Below are positions 14,176-23,158 of a DNA stretch of 25,511 bases, piece by piece. Within the stretch, counting starts at the first letter, position 1, and every line of letters starts with the position of its first letter. The position numbers and the translations under genes were made by a program. Where the stretch lies: the NCBI RefSeq assembly GCF_018373095.1, contig NZ_JAHAHT010000017.1:1-25511 (forward strand), read 5' to 3'. The stretch is from Haemophilus parahaemolyticus (lineage in GTDB: Bacteria; Pseudomonadota; Gammaproteobacteria; Enterobacterales; Pasteurellaceae). Below the pieces are notes generated by a model. It did not search any database, was not told the origin of the DNA, and saw only the letters and a list, made by a program, of their open reading frames with translations.

Positions 14176-14550
14176 TTAATGTAATGCCAATTCTTTTGGT
14201 GCAATACCTCTTGTACCAAATTCAGTTAGGCGTTCACCGAGTACTCCTTCAATTTCACGAATAAGCTCTAATGCACGTTTGCCTAAACCAGGTCGAGCTG
14301 GATCTGAAATTTGGCTTACAAGCTGTTCCGTTAATGCTTCTACACGATGGCGTTTTTCTGTTAATTCAGGGTTGAAATTATTTAATGCTTTATTTATCGT
14401 ACTAACGACATCATTAAGCTACCGCTTATGTTTAAGAAGTTCATCACGGAAGAGTTGCTCTTTTTGATAGCTAGTATAGATTGCGTTAAAGTTACCAGCA
14501 AAAGAGAAAAGTGGAAGAAGAAATAGGCAATTAAAAAGCCAATAATGAGC
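14176..14550 (-). pseudogene. Decayed gene for a small membrane/coiled-coil protein
   Basis: On the minus strand one frame reads coherently from a hydrophobic segment (LPLFSFAGNFNAIYTSYQKE) through ELLKHKR to a stop TAG at 14421-14419. It then continues in the same frame, DVVSTINKALNNFNPELTEK, EALTEQLVSQISDPARPGLG and IREIEGVLGERLTEFG, to a stop at 14176. The hydrophobic start is in a second frame relative to a plausible membrane segment (LLIIGFLIAYFFFHF), suggesting a frameshift as well. The family was not recognised. The downstream frame is helical and charged. Confidence 0.55.
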
Positions 14551-14591
14551 AAAAAAAAGCAACTCCGACCTCAAATTGTAAATTTTACACA

Positions 14592-14627
14592 GAAAAAAAC
14601 CGCTTGTAGAAAAATATTACAAGCGGT
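14592..14627 (-). terminator. Terminator of the DUF417 gene from an inverted USS pair
   Basis: ACCGCTTGTA (14600-14609) pairs with TACAAGCGGT (14618-14627) around an 8-base loop. On the minus strand a run of seven T follows. It is 24 bases after the stop of the gene at 14651. Confidence 0.88.
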
Positions 14628-14650
14628 CAGAAATTTAGACTGTTTTGCAA

Positions 14651-15286
14651 TTAAGCTGCACGTTTTCTTGCTAAAATGCGATTAGCACATTCAGCCGCAG
14701 CAGTTAAGCCGCCTGCCATCATAATCACGTCTTTGATGACTAAGCGACCAACACCAGAGAGATAAGGGAAACCATAGGCTGGTGTTGGTAAATCACCGCC
14801 CAGATTAGGCACCCAAGCTTCTGGTGTAGTAATTAAAAACGAGAGTGTTACAATCGACATTCCGAAGGTGAGCAATCCGCCCGCCAAGCCTGCTGTTGCA
14901 TTCCAGATACCAGCTAAAGTGAGGATGCCCACAGTCACGATAATCGCACCGATGATATAAGAAGCGGTATAAGTACCGTTTTCTTTATGCCATTCAATGT
15001 TTTTCGCTACCATTTTGCCTTCAGGATTTTTGTGAAGGGTGTATTCCATCACCATTTCGCCTTTGTCATTTTCAACTAAATTTGGACCTTTTTTATACAT
15101 ATAGCTGAAGAACGGGCTGTTTGATACAAAGTGGGCGATACCGTCCGCTTCATATTGACAAACTTTTAAGCCACCAATCCAAACCATAACGATAAAAATA
15201 GCAATACGAATAAAGTTGATAAACTGGCGTTGCATTGGGGCAACGATTTTAGCAACAAATTCAACAAACGCATTAAATGCACTCAT
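14651..15286 (-). CDS. DUF417 (YkgB/RclC-like) inner membrane protein
   Basis: The 211-residue protein has four hydrophobic helices and the DUF417 hallmarks: IAIFIVMVWIGGLKVCQYEADGI, FVSNSPFFSYMY, FGMSIVTLSFLITTPEAW and GFPYLSGVGRLVIKDVIMM. In E. coli the family member RclC belongs to the reactive-chlorine resistance set; others have no known role. ATG 15286 (MSAFNAFVEF) is chosen since GAGG sits 5-6 bases upstream; an in-frame extension of 15 codons is not supported. No other rcl genes adjoin it, and it appears to be a single-gene unit. Confidence 0.88.
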   Translation of the reverse strand: MSAFNAFVEFVAKIVAPMQRQFINFIRIAIFIVMVWIGGLKVCQYEADGIAHFVSNSPFFSYMYKKGPNLVENDKGEMVMEYTLHKNPEGKMVAKNIEWHKENGTYTASYIIGAIIVTVGILTLAGIWNATAGLAGGLLTFGMSIVTLSFLITTPEAWVPNLGGDLPTPAYGFPYLSGVGRLVIKDVIMMAGGLTAAAECANRILARKRAA

Positions 15287-15384
15287 AAAGACCTCATTGA
15301 GAGTAGTAAAAAAGAGGTAGGATTCTAGCATATTTATTTGTTGAAAATATGAACGGTAAACACTATTTATTCGTAAGGTTTTGA

Positions 15385-15684
15385 CTATCTTGATTGCACA
15401 ATTTCGAATTGAGTTTTAATAATTTTTTTGAAGTTTTCAGAGCAAGCCGCCCAATCAATAATATCCACTTTCCAATCTAAATCGGATTCAGAAAATGCGT
15501 CAACTAAGTTAGCGTGCGTTTCAAGTGAAAGCGGTTTTTCGGCAATGATAGCGAGATCTAAATCTGAATAGCGCTTTTCCGTACCGTTAACTCGAGAACC
15601 AAATGCCCAAACTTCATATTCAGGCACATTCTTGTGCAAAATATCTAGTACGATTTGGCGTTCAGTCTCAGTAATTGCTAGCAT
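15385..15684 (-). CDS. mntA: MntA-type nucleotidyltransferase antitoxin
   Basis: The 99-residue minimal nucleotidyltransferase has FGSRVNGTEKRYSDLDLAI, which fits the GS-x10-D-x-D signature exactly (G29, S30, D41, D43), with the third acidic residue in WKVDIIDW (D74). In the characterised HepT/MntA pair the antitoxin transfers AMP groups to a tyrosine of the HEPN toxin and thereby inactivates it. Its ATG lies within the 3' end of hepT with a 17-base overlap, so the two are translationally coupled. It corresponds to the HI0073-type protein of H. influenzae. Confidence 0.9.
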   Translation of the reverse strand: MLAITETERQIVLDILHKNVPEYEVWAFGSRVNGTEKRYSDLDLAIIAEKPLSLETHANLVDAFSESDLDWKVDIIDWAACSENFKKIIKTQFEIVQSR

Positions 15685-16084
15685 CTAATCCTTCTTGTAG
15701 TGATTTTTGTAGAAACTGGGTCTCTTTTAAAAAATCAGGAATACCTGCTACCACTAAAATTGCCGTATCTTCATCGTAAGTATGGCTTGTTCGGCTTCGC
15801 ATATCGCGGTATTTTCGCCAATCTTGCCAGCTTCCAAGCAACAGGCCCCGCTCATTTGCTGTACGAATCAAATCTTGGAACGTCATCCCATCAAATTCAG
15901 CAGGGTTGGCAGAGGTATGTTCCAAAAATCGCTTAAGCATTTTATGGCTAATTTCGTAAGTAAATTCAAAACGCTGAATGAGCCCATCGCGAATTTGGAT
16001 ATCGCTAATATTGGACTGATAGCGAATTAAGCCCTCTTCCAAACGGGCAATGGCATTGTGTAATGGTGTGAGATCAAAATTCAT
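15668..16084 (-). CDS. hepT: HepT-like HEPN toxin (HI0074 family)
   Basis: The 138-residue helical protein belongs to the nucleotidyltransferase-substrate-binding (HI0074) branch of HEPN proteins. The motif is MRSRTSHTYDED: R96-x4-H101-x-Y103, matching the RX4HXY ribonuclease site and the tyrosine modified by MntA. QRFEFTYEISHKMLKRFLE and GSWQDWRKYRDMR are also typical. I start at ATG 16084 (MNFDLTPLHNAI), which fits the family; the frame stays open 21 codons farther, in a lysine/serine stretch unlike the family. No strong ribosome site precedes it. It is the first gene of the pair and is divergent from ydiJ. Confidence 0.88.
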   Translation of the reverse strand: MNFDLTPLHNAIARLEEGLIRYQSNISDIQIRDGLIQRFEFTYEISHKMLKRFLEHTSANPAEFDGMTFQDLIRTANERGLLLGSWQDWRKYRDMRSRTSHTYDEDTAILVVAGIPDFLKETQFLQKSLQEGLDASNY

Positions 16085-16226
16085 TTTTGTATTTGAAAAA
16101 GAAAAAACGATAGAATCTATTTTGCTGGATTTAGCTTTAGATGACAATCAAATTTCGGTCTATGTTTCCATTCCATTTCATTTATTGCTAAGATAAAGCC
16201 AATTTATTCTTAAAAAGGAACAACCG

Positions 16227-19200
16227 ATGATTCCTAGACTTGCAAACATTCCAGACCAAAATCCTTTAGTTCAACAATATCTCAACGAGCTGACTGAACA
16301 GCATTTTTTAGGCGATATTGCCTCAAGCTATGCCGACCGCCTTTCAATGGCAACCGATAACAGTGTATATCAACGCATGCCACAAGCGGTACTTTTTCCG
16401 AAATCGGTTACCGATGTGGTGATTCTGACCAAAGTCGCTCAAAAAGAAGCCTATCAAAGCCTTACATTCACGCCCCGCGGCGGTGGCACAGGGACAAATG
16501 GGCAGTCGCTTAATAACAACATTATTGTCGATCTCTCCCGCCATATGACCCAAATTTTAGAGCTAAATGTGAAAGAACGCTGGGTTCGCGTGCAAGCAGG
16601 CGTAGTCAAAGATCAGCTTAATCAATTCCTCAAACCGCACGGCTTATTTTTTTCGCCCGAACTTTCTACCAGTAACCGAGCTACGCTAGGCGGGATGATC
16701 AATACCGATGCATCAGGGCAAGGTTCATTGCAATATGGCAAAACGTCCGACCATATTCTGGCAATCAAATCGGTGTTGGTAAATGGCGAAATTCTCGAAA
16801 CGCAAGCGGTTAAAACAGCTAATTTTTCTGCGAATCTGGAAAAACTACCACTTTCTGCGTTAGGCAAAAAATTGCATCAAGAAGTATTTGAACGCTGCCA
16901 CACGCTACGCCCGACTGTACTCAAAGAGTTGCCACAATTAAACCGTTTTATTACGGGCTACGACTTAAAAAATGTTTTCAATCAAGATGAAAGCGAATTC
17001 AACCTTACCCGTATTCTCACAGGCTCAGAAGGCTCGCTTGCCTTTATTTGTGAAGCGAAACTCAACCTTCTACCGATTCCGAAATATCGCACGCTGATTA
17101 ACATCAAATACAACTCATTCGATGCCGCACTCCGCTCTGCCCCAATGATGTTAAAAGCCAAAGCCTTATCGGTCGAAACGGTCGACTCCAAAGTATTGAA
17201 CTTAGCAAAACAAGACATCATCTGGCACTCGGTGTCGGATTTAATCACCGAAGATCCAAACAACCCAATTTTGGGGATTAACATCGTTGAGTATGCCTCA
17301 AGCGATCTCGAACAAATCGAAACGCAAGTGCAAGCCTTGTGTGCCAGCCTTGATGAAAAAATTGCACAAGGTGCAAGCGGTCTGATTGGTTATCAGATTT
17401 GCAAAGATTTAGACGGCATCGAAAAAATCTACGCAATGCGGAAAAAAGCCGTCGGCTTGCTTGGCAATGCAAAAGGCTGGGCAAAACCGATTCCCTTCGT
17501 GGAAGACACCGCCGTGCCGCCTGAAAATCTTGCCGATTACATTACCGAATTTCGTGCTTTATTAGATAGCCACAACCTTGCCTACGGTATGTTCGGGCAC
17601 GTGGATGCTGGCGTGCTACACGTTCGCCCTGCCCTCGATTTATGCGATTTAGAACAGGTCAAAACCTTCAAAGCGATTTCTAATCAAGTCGTTGAGCTTA
17701 CCCATAAATATGGTGGTTTAATTTGGGGCGAACATGGCAAAGGGATGCGCTCTTACTATGGCGAACGCTTTTTTGGCGAAATGCTGTGGAAAGAACTCCG
17801 CCACATCAAGCAACTGTTCGATCCACAAAATCGCCTCAACCCTGGCAAAATCTGCACACCATTAGGTTCTGACGCAGAGCTATACAAAATCGACGAAGCA
17901 ATGCGAGCTGATTTCGATCGCCGTATTCCAATTGCAGTGCGTGAAGAGTTTAAAGGAGCGATGAATTGTAACGGAAATGGATTGTGCTTCAACTTTGATG
18001 TACACAGCACGATGTGCCCGTCGATGAAAATTTCAGGCAATCGCCTCTATTCACCAAAAGGACGAGCAACGCTCATCCGCGAATGGCTGCGACTACTTGC
18101 CGATCAGCAGGTTAACCCTAATGATTTGATTTTTGAAAAACGCTCAAAAGCAGTGAAATTAACCGATTTTGTGGCAAAAGTACGTCATTCATTCAAGAAA
18201 ACGCAGGAATATGATTTCTCACACGAAGTAAAAGCGGCGATGGACACCTGCCTAGCCTGCAAAGCCTGTGCCAGCCAATGTCCAATTAAAATTGATGTGC
18301 CGACTTTCCGCTCACAATTTAATGAACTTTACCACCAACGCTACCTTCGCCCTGCGAAAGATTACGTGGTGTCGAACCTCGAATTTATCGCCCCATTGAT
18401 GGCAAAAGCCCCGAAATTCTTTAATTTCTTCAGCACTAGCCATTTGGCAGAAATCGCCGCCAATAAAACAATTGGCATGACTTACTTGCCTGCCCTTTCC
18501 ACGCCAAACTTGCAAAAGCAATTGGTAGAAATTGGCTATCAAGGCGAAACGCTTGAAAGTCTTGAAGCCCAACAGGCAAGCGGTCAATTTTCCGCAGAAA
18601 ATTGCCAAACTGTACTCGTAGTGCAAGATCCATTTACCACCTTCTACGATGCAAAAGTGGTGGCAGATTTTGTTGCTTTTATTCAAAAACTCGGCTTCAA
18701 ACCCGTGGTCTTGCCATATAAACCAACAGGTAAGGCACAACACATCAAAGGCTTTTTGAGTAAGTTCGCCAAAACTGCCAAAAATCAAGCGGATTTCTTA
18801 AACCGCATCGCCAAACTCGGCTTACCGATGGTGGCAATTGACCCAGCCTTGACCTTGCTTTACCGCGATGAATACCGCGATATTTTGAAAGCGGAACGTG
18901 GTGATTTCAAAGTACTGCTTGCCCACGAATGGTTGATTGAGCAAATCAAATCAGGCGTATTAGACAATTGCAAAAAAGCAAAAGAAACCGATCGCTTACC
19001 GTGGCATTTATTCGCCCACTGCACCGAAACCACTGAGCTTCCCGCATCAAGCAAAGAGTGGCAACAGATCTTCGCCCATTTTGGCGAAACGTTGGTAAGC
19101 GAGAAAGTTGGCTGCTGTGGCATGGCAGGCACATTCGGGCACGAAACCGCCCACGTGGAGATGTCGAAAGCAATTTATGCACAATCTTGGCAACAAAAAC

Positions 19201-19319
19201 TGAAAAACGCACCGCTTGATCGATGCTTAGCGACAGGCTACTCTTGCCGTTCGCAAGTGAAACGAATGGAGCATCAACAGATTAAGCATCCAATACAAGC
19301 TCTATTATCTATTATCTAA
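16227..19319 (+). CDS. ydiJ: FAD- and FeS-dependent 2-hydroxyacid dehydrogenase YdiJ
   Basis: This 1030-residue protein joins four parts. An FAD-binding domain (PRGGGTGTNGQSL near residue 90) is followed by an FAD oxidase C-terminal domain (GMFGHVDAGVLHVRP, WGEHGKGMRS, FDPQNRLNPGKI). A ferredoxin-like region has cysteines at CNGNGLC (about residue 580) and CLACKACASQCP (about 674). The end is a CCG-type region (VGCCGMAGTFGHE, about residue 960). The architecture equals E. coli YdiJ and H. influenzae HI1163; YdiJ has been reported to oxidise D-2-hydroxyglutarate. AAGGA lies 8 bases before the ATG. The menI gene follows, as in E. coli, where ydiI and ydiJ are also neighbours. Confidence 0.92.
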   Translation: MIPRLANIPDQNPLVQQYLNELTEQHFLGDIASSYADRLSMATDNSVYQRMPQAVLFPKSVTDVVILTKVAQKEAYQSLTFTPRGGGTGTNGQSLNNNIIVDLSRHMTQILELNVKERWVRVQAGVVKDQLNQFLKPHGLFFSPELSTSNRATLGGMINTDASGQGSLQYGKTSDHILAIKSVLVNGEILETQAVKTANFSANLEKLPLSALGKKLHQEVFERCHTLRPTVLKELPQLNRFITGYDLKNVFNQDESEFNLTRILTGSEGSLAFICEAKLNLLPIPKYRTLINIKYNSFDAALRSAPMMLKAKALSVETVDSKVLNLAKQDIIWHSVSDLITEDPNNPILGINIVEYASSDLEQIETQVQALCASLDEKIAQGASGLIGYQICKDLDGIEKIYAMRKKAVGLLGNAKGWAKPIPFVEDTAVPPENLADYITEFRALLDSHNLAYGMFGHVDAGVLHVRPALDLCDLEQVKTFKAISNQVVELTHKYGGLIWGEHGKGMRSYYGERFFGEMLWKELRHIKQLFDPQNRLNPGKICTPLGSDAELYKIDEAMRADFDRRIPIAVREEFKGAMNCNGNGLCFNFDVHSTMCPSMKISGNRLYSPKGRATLIREWLRLLADQQVNPNDLIFEKRSKAVKLTDFVAKVRHSFKKTQEYDFSHEVKAAMDTCLACKACASQCPIKIDVPTFRSQFNELYHQRYLRPAKDYVVSNLEFIAPLMAKAPKFFNFFSTSHLAEIAANKTIGMTYLPALSTPNLQKQLVEIGYQGETLESLEAQQASGQFSAENCQTVLVVQDPFTTFYDAKVVADFVAFIQKLGFKPVVLPYKPTGKAQHIKGFLSKFAKTAKNQADFLNRIAKLGLPMVAIDPALTLLYRDEYRDILKAERGDFKVLLAHEWLIEQIKSGVLDNCKKAKETDRLPWHLFAHCTETTELPASSKEWQQIFAHFGETLVSEKVGCCGMAGTFGHETAHVEMSKAIYAQSWQQKLKNAPLDRCLATGYSCRSQVKRMEHQQIKHPIQALLSII

Positions 19320-19321
19320 TC

Positions 19322-19393
19322 GTAGGGTGTGTGAACACAGTTCACGCACGCTTTGTTTTGCTGGCATGGATTTTTCAAATCCATACGCCCTAC
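19322..19393. repeat. Palindromic element between ydiJ and menI
   Basis: It opens with GTAGGGTGTGTGA, then after 7 bases TCACGCAC, the same layout as the element at 10622. It closes with ACGCCCTAC, which pairs with the opening in 8 of 9 positions. Inside is a hairpin ATGGATTT/AAATCCAT. It starts 3 bases after the ydiJ stop and ends about 25 bases before the menI start, so it sits in a likely bicistronic transcript. Confidence 0.7.
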
Positions 19394-19417
19394 TTTTCAA
19401 TAAACTCCGAGGAACTC

Positions 19418-19852
19418 ATGACCACCATCTGGAAACAAACCGCAACCCCCGAACTTTTAACCCAACTCTGCCAAGGTAATGCTGTTGAACATTTAGGCAT
19501 TCAATTCACCCAAATTGGCGAAGATTGGTTAGAAGCGGAACTCACCGTGAACGAAAAAACGATGCAACCGTTCGGTGTATTACACGGTGGCATTTCTGCC
19601 ACGCTTGCCGAAACGGTAGCAAATGCAGGATCGCTTTTAGTGTGCGAGCCGCATCAGATCGCTGTTGGAATGGAATTGAACATCAGCCACTTAAAATCGG
19701 TTAAAGCAGGTAAAAAAGCGATTGCCCGAGCCTACCCGCTTAAATTAGGGCGTGAAGTGCACGTGTGGAATATTGAAACTAAAGATGAAGAAGGAAATTT
19801 GTGTGCGGTAGCACGCTTGTCTACTAAAGTTTTAGATAAGCCAGCAGCATAA
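19418..19852 (+). CDS. menI: 1,4-dihydroxy-2-naphthoyl-CoA thioesterase (hotdog fold)
   Basis: The 144-residue protein matches YdiI/MenI, the thioesterase of menaquinone synthesis. It has the hotdog motif QPFGVLHGGISATLAETVAN (residues 50-69) with catalytic Glu at about 65, followed by VGMELNISHLKSVKAG. ATG 19418 follows GAGG by about 5 bases; a longer frame upstream reads only through the palindromic element and is rejected. Related hotdog thioesterases with other acyl-CoA substrates cannot be excluded, but the adjacent ydiJ homologue supports the YdiI assignment. Menaquinone would fit the anaerobic nitrite reduction encoded earlier. Confidence 0.85.
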   Translation: MTTIWKQTATPELLTQLCQGNAVEHLGIQFTQIGEDWLEAELTVNEKTMQPFGVLHGGISATLAETVANAGSLLVCEPHQIAVGMELNISHLKSVKAGKKAIARAYPLKLGREVHVWNIETKDEEGNLCAVARLSTKVLDKPAA

Positions 19853-19952
19853 AATCCAAGAAAAGCAGTAAAAGTGAGTTGGATCTACCCGCAACCTATT
19901 ATAAAATGCTCTTCTTTTATCCATTCACTTTCATTAACAAGAGAAATTCCCT

Positions 19953-21584
19953 ATGAATTCAAATCGTAGTTTACTGGTGATGGGATTGTTATTAGTGTCG
20001 TTCCTATTGTTTACGCAATGGCAACAAGATTTCAACCCTGAAATTCAAGCACAGAAACAAGCTCAGATCCAAGCTCAACAACAATCTCACGATGTACCTG
20101 CATCAAGCACTTCACAGCCCGCTGATGTGGCAAGCGTTAAAGGTAAAACTATCACGGTTGAAAGCGATGTATTACGCTTAACCATTGATACGCTTGGAGG
20201 CGATGTAGTGGACTCTGATTTGCTTAAACACAATGCAGAACTTCACTCAAACACACCTTTTGAATTATTACAAGATAACGCTAACCGCGTTTATGTTGCT
20301 CAAAGTGGCTTAGTGGGTAAAAATGGAATCGATACGGTTTCTGGTCGTCCACAATACCAAACAACTGCGGAAAGCTTCAAATTAGCGGATGGTCAAGATG
20401 CGGTAAGCGTGCCTTTAACTTTTGAAAAAGATGGCGTGCTTTACACCAAAACTTTCACGCTTAAACGTGGTAGCTACAATGTTGATGTGAATTTCAACAT
20501 TAAAAACGGTACAGCAGAAGCCATTGAAGTACAACCTTACGGTCAGTTAAAACACACCATCGTGGAAAACTCTGGCAACTTAACGATGCCAACTTACACA
20601 GGCGGTGCATACTCTTCTTCAGAAACTAACTATAAAAAATATAGCTTCCAAGATATGGAAAAAGCGGGTTTATCTGTTGAAACCAACACAGGTTGGATTG
20701 CGGTATTGCAACACTATTTCGTGTCTGCGTGGATTCCAGCTCAAGACCAAGCGATGACCTTATTCACTCGCGTATCTGATGACAAACGTTTTGCTACTAT
20801 CGGCTACCGTGGAGCAGTCACTAGCGTTGCCCCAAATACAGAAGCGAATATTGACACCCATTTATGGACGGGTCCGAAAGATCAAAAAGAGATGGCTGAA
20901 ACCGCAAACCACTTAGACTTAACCGCAGATTACGGCTGGGCGTGGTTCATTGCGAAGCCATTATTCTGGTTATTAACCACTATCCAAAAAGCGGTGTCTA
21001 ACTGGGGTATTGCGATTATCTTAGTGACCATCGTGGTAAAATCAATTCTTTATCCATTAACCAAAGCACAATACACCTCAATGGCAAAAATGCGTATGTT
21101 ACAGCCGAAAATCCAAGAGATGCGTGAGCGTTTCGGGGATGACCGCCAACGTATGAGCCAAGAGATGATGAAGCTCTACAAAGAAGAGAAAGTAAACCCA
21201 ATGGGCGGTTGCTTACCAATCTTAATCCAGATGCCAATTTTCATCGCATTATATTGGACATTTATGGAAGCTGTGGAATTACGCCACGCACCATTCTTTG
21301 GCTGGATTCAAGACTTATCAGCACAAGACCCATACTACATCTTCCCAATTTTAATGGGTGCCTCAATGTTCTTGTTGCAAAAAATGTCGCCGACACCAGT
21401 GGCAGACCCAATGCAACAAAAAGTGATGACCTTTATGCCAGTGATCTTCACCGTATTCTTCCTGTTCTTCCCAGCAGGTTTAGTACTTTACTGGCTAACC
21501 TCGAACTGTATTACCCTGTTCCAACAATGGTGGATTTATCGCCAATTGGAGAAAAAAGGGTTACATTCTCGTAAGAAAAAATAA
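19953..21584 (+). CDS. yidC: Membrane protein insertase YidC
   Basis: YidC inserts proteins into the inner membrane, alone or with SecYEG. The 543-residue protein starts MNSNRSLLVMGLLLVSFLLF, an N-terminal membrane anchor, followed by a large periplasmic domain. Then comes the conserved core: YGWAWFIAKPLFWLLTTIQK, NWGIAIILVTIVVKSILYPL with the hydrophilic-groove Arg nearby, the cytoplasmic hairpin, NPMGGCLPILIQMPIFIALY, and LYWLTSNCITLFQQWWIYRQ. Length matches gammaproteobacterial YidC. It precedes mnmE, the usual order, but rpmH, rnpA and yidD are not upstream here; menI is. A terminator follows. Confidence 0.97.
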   Translation: MNSNRSLLVMGLLLVSFLLFTQWQQDFNPEIQAQKQAQIQAQQQSHDVPASSTSQPADVASVKGKTITVESDVLRLTIDTLGGDVVDSDLLKHNAELHSNTPFELLQDNANRVYVAQSGLVGKNGIDTVSGRPQYQTTAESFKLADGQDAVSVPLTFEKDGVLYTKTFTLKRGSYNVDVNFNIKNGTAEAIEVQPYGQLKHTIVENSGNLTMPTYTGGAYSSSETNYKKYSFQDMEKAGLSVETNTGWIAVLQHYFVSAWIPAQDQAMTLFTRVSDDKRFATIGYRGAVTSVAPNTEANIDTHLWTGPKDQKEMAETANHLDLTADYGWAWFIAKPLFWLLTTIQKAVSNWGIAIILVTIVVKSILYPLTKAQYTSMAKMRMLQPKIQEMRERFGDDRQRMSQEMMKLYKEEKVNPMGGCLPILIQMPIFIALYWTFMEAVELRHAPFFGWIQDLSAQDPYYIFPILMGASMFLLQKMSPTPVADPMQQKVMTFMPVIFTVFFLFFPAGLVLYWLTSNCITLFQQWWIYRQLEKKGLHSRKKK

Positions 21585-21594
21585 TTGATGAAAG

Positions 21595-21616
21595 GCACGC
21601 ACAAGCGTGCTTTTTT
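21595..21616 (+). terminator. Intrinsic terminator after yidC
   Basis: GCACGC and GCGTGC form a 6-bp stem with loop ACAA, followed by T6, ten bases after the yidC stop. mnmE is therefore likely to have its own promoter within 21617-21780. Confidence 0.85.
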
Positions 21617-21720
21617 ATTGTGGGGGAAATGCTGATATAATGCCAGGCATCTGCAATGTAATACCTCCCTTGCCCCTTGTGGGAGAGAGTAAATTATTAG
21701 AATATCATTCTTCTACGACC

Positions 21721-21762
21721 AAGCGGTCAAATTCGCAAAACCTTTTACCAAATCGACCGCTT
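21721..21762. repeat. Inverted USS pair in the mnmE leader
   Basis: AAGCGGTC (21721-21728) and GACCGCTT (21755-21762) face each other across 26 bases, ending 18 bases before the mnmE ATG. The wide loop and lack of a T-run argue against a terminator; a leader stem near the ribosome site is possible. Confidence 0.6.
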
Positions 21763-21780
21763 TCAGCCAAAGGAATAACA

Positions 21781-23151
21781 ATGAAAGAAACAATTGTCGC
21801 CCAAGCTACCCCAATTGGTCGCGGGGGCGTAGGGATTTTACGCATCTCGGGGCCTCTTGCAAGCACCGTCGCCCAAGAAGTACTTGGCAAAGAACTCAAA
21901 CCTCGCCTAGCAAATTACTTACCATTCAAGGATAGCGATGGCACGGTATTAGACCAAGGCATCGCCCTCTTTTTCAAAGCCCCAAATTCCTTCACGGGCG
22001 AAGATGTGCTTGAACTACAAGGGCACGGCGGACAAGTCATTTTAGATATTTTGCTCAAACGCATTCTGGAAATCAAAGGCGTACGCATTGCCCGTGCGGG
22101 CGAATTCTCTGAGCAAGCATTTTTAAACGACAAACTCGACCTTGCTCAAGCTGAAGCGATTGCCGATCTCATTGATGCCACCAGCGAACAAGCTGCTCGC
22201 TCAGCGCTGAAATCTCTACAAGGCGAATTTTCAACTAAAATCAACCGCTTAGTGGATAGCGTAATTTACCTCCGCACCTACGTGGAAGCAGCAATCGACT
22301 TCCCTGACGAAGAGATTGATTTCTTAGCCGACGGCAAAATTGAAGGGCATTTGAACGACATCATTTCACAGCTCCGCCAAGTTCGCCAAGAAGCAAAACA
22401 AGGAGCGATTTTACGAGAGGGGATGAAAGTGGTCATTGCAGGCCGCCCAAATGCGGGGAAATCTAGCTTACTCAATGCCTTAGCAGGACGCGAAGCCGCT
22501 ATCGTGACCGACATTGCAGGCACAACCCGTGATGTGTTGCGTGAGCATATCCATATCGATGGAATGCCGCTGCATATTATCGATACTGCGGGCTTGCGTG
22601 ATGCGAGCGATGAAGTGGAACGCATCGGAATTCAACGCGCATGGAACGAAATTGAGCAAGCTGACCACGTCTTATTGATGATCGATAGCACTGAGCAAAA
22701 AGCAGACGATTTCAAAACCGAATGGGTGGATTTCTTGGCAAAATTACCGCAAAATATGCCGATTACCGTCATTCGTAACAAAGTCGATTTATCAGGCGAA
22801 ACGGAGGGCTTAGAAGAAAAAAATGGAGAAAAAGAAGACTTTACGCTGATTCGCCTATCTGCTCAAACGAAAGTAGGCGTAGATTTATTACGAGATCATC
22901 TGAAAAAATCAATGGGCTACCAAAGCACGACCGAAGGCGGTTTCCTTGCCCGCCGCCGTCACCTTCAAGCACTTGAATCTGCCGCAGAGCATCTGGAAAT
23001 GGGACACGTGCAACTCACCCAATTCCATGCAGGCGAATTGCTTGCAGAAGAGTTACGTATGGTGCAAAACGCGTTAAGCGAAATCACAGGGCAATTTACC
23101 TCAGATGATTTGCTTAGCAATATTTTTAGCTCATTTTGTATCGGAAAGTAA
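21781..23151 (+). CDS. mnmE: tRNA uridine-5-carboxymethylaminomethyl GTPase MnmE
   Basis: MnmE with MnmG modifies the wobble uridine of tRNAs such as tRNA-Lys(UUU), using a folate one-carbon donor. The 456-residue protein starts MKETIVAQATPIGRGGVGIL (folate-binding N-domain) and has the G-domain P-loop GRPNAGKSS (221-229), DIAGTTRD, DTAGLRD (268-274) and NKVD. It ends in the invariant CIGK, whose Cys453 is needed for activity. ATG 21781 is chosen because AAGGA precedes it and the family starts there; the frame is open 58 codons farther through the USS pair and is not coding. tilS, another wobble-base enzyme, follows. Confidence 0.97.
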   Translation: MKETIVAQATPIGRGGVGILRISGPLASTVAQEVLGKELKPRLANYLPFKDSDGTVLDQGIALFFKAPNSFTGEDVLELQGHGGQVILDILLKRILEIKGVRIARAGEFSEQAFLNDKLDLAQAEAIADLIDATSEQAARSALKSLQGEFSTKINRLVDSVIYLRTYVEAAIDFPDEEIDFLADGKIEGHLNDIISQLRQVRQEAKQGAILREGMKVVIAGRPNAGKSSLLNALAGREAAIVTDIAGTTRDVLREHIHIDGMPLHIIDTAGLRDASDEVERIGIQRAWNEIEQADHVLLMIDSTEQKADDFKTEWVDFLAKLPQNMPITVIRNKVDLSGETEGLEEKNGEKEDFTLIRLSAQTKVGVDLLRDHLKKSMGYQSTTEGGFLARRRHLQALESAAEHLEMGHVQLTQFHAGELLAEELRMVQNALSEITGQFTSDDLLSNIFSSFCIGK

Positions 23152-23158
23152 TTCAATT

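Noticed and set aside
19331..19417. A 29-codon extension of MenI
   Set aside because: It is encoded by the palindromic element, while a good ribosome site precedes ATG 19418.
19853..19952. rnpA/yidD expected before yidC
   Set aside because: The 100-base gap has no coding capacity; these genes are simply not at this locus.
21607..21780. A 58-codon extension of MnmE
   Set aside because: It runs through the tail of the yidC terminator and the inverted USS pair; MnmE proteins start at MKETIVAQATP.
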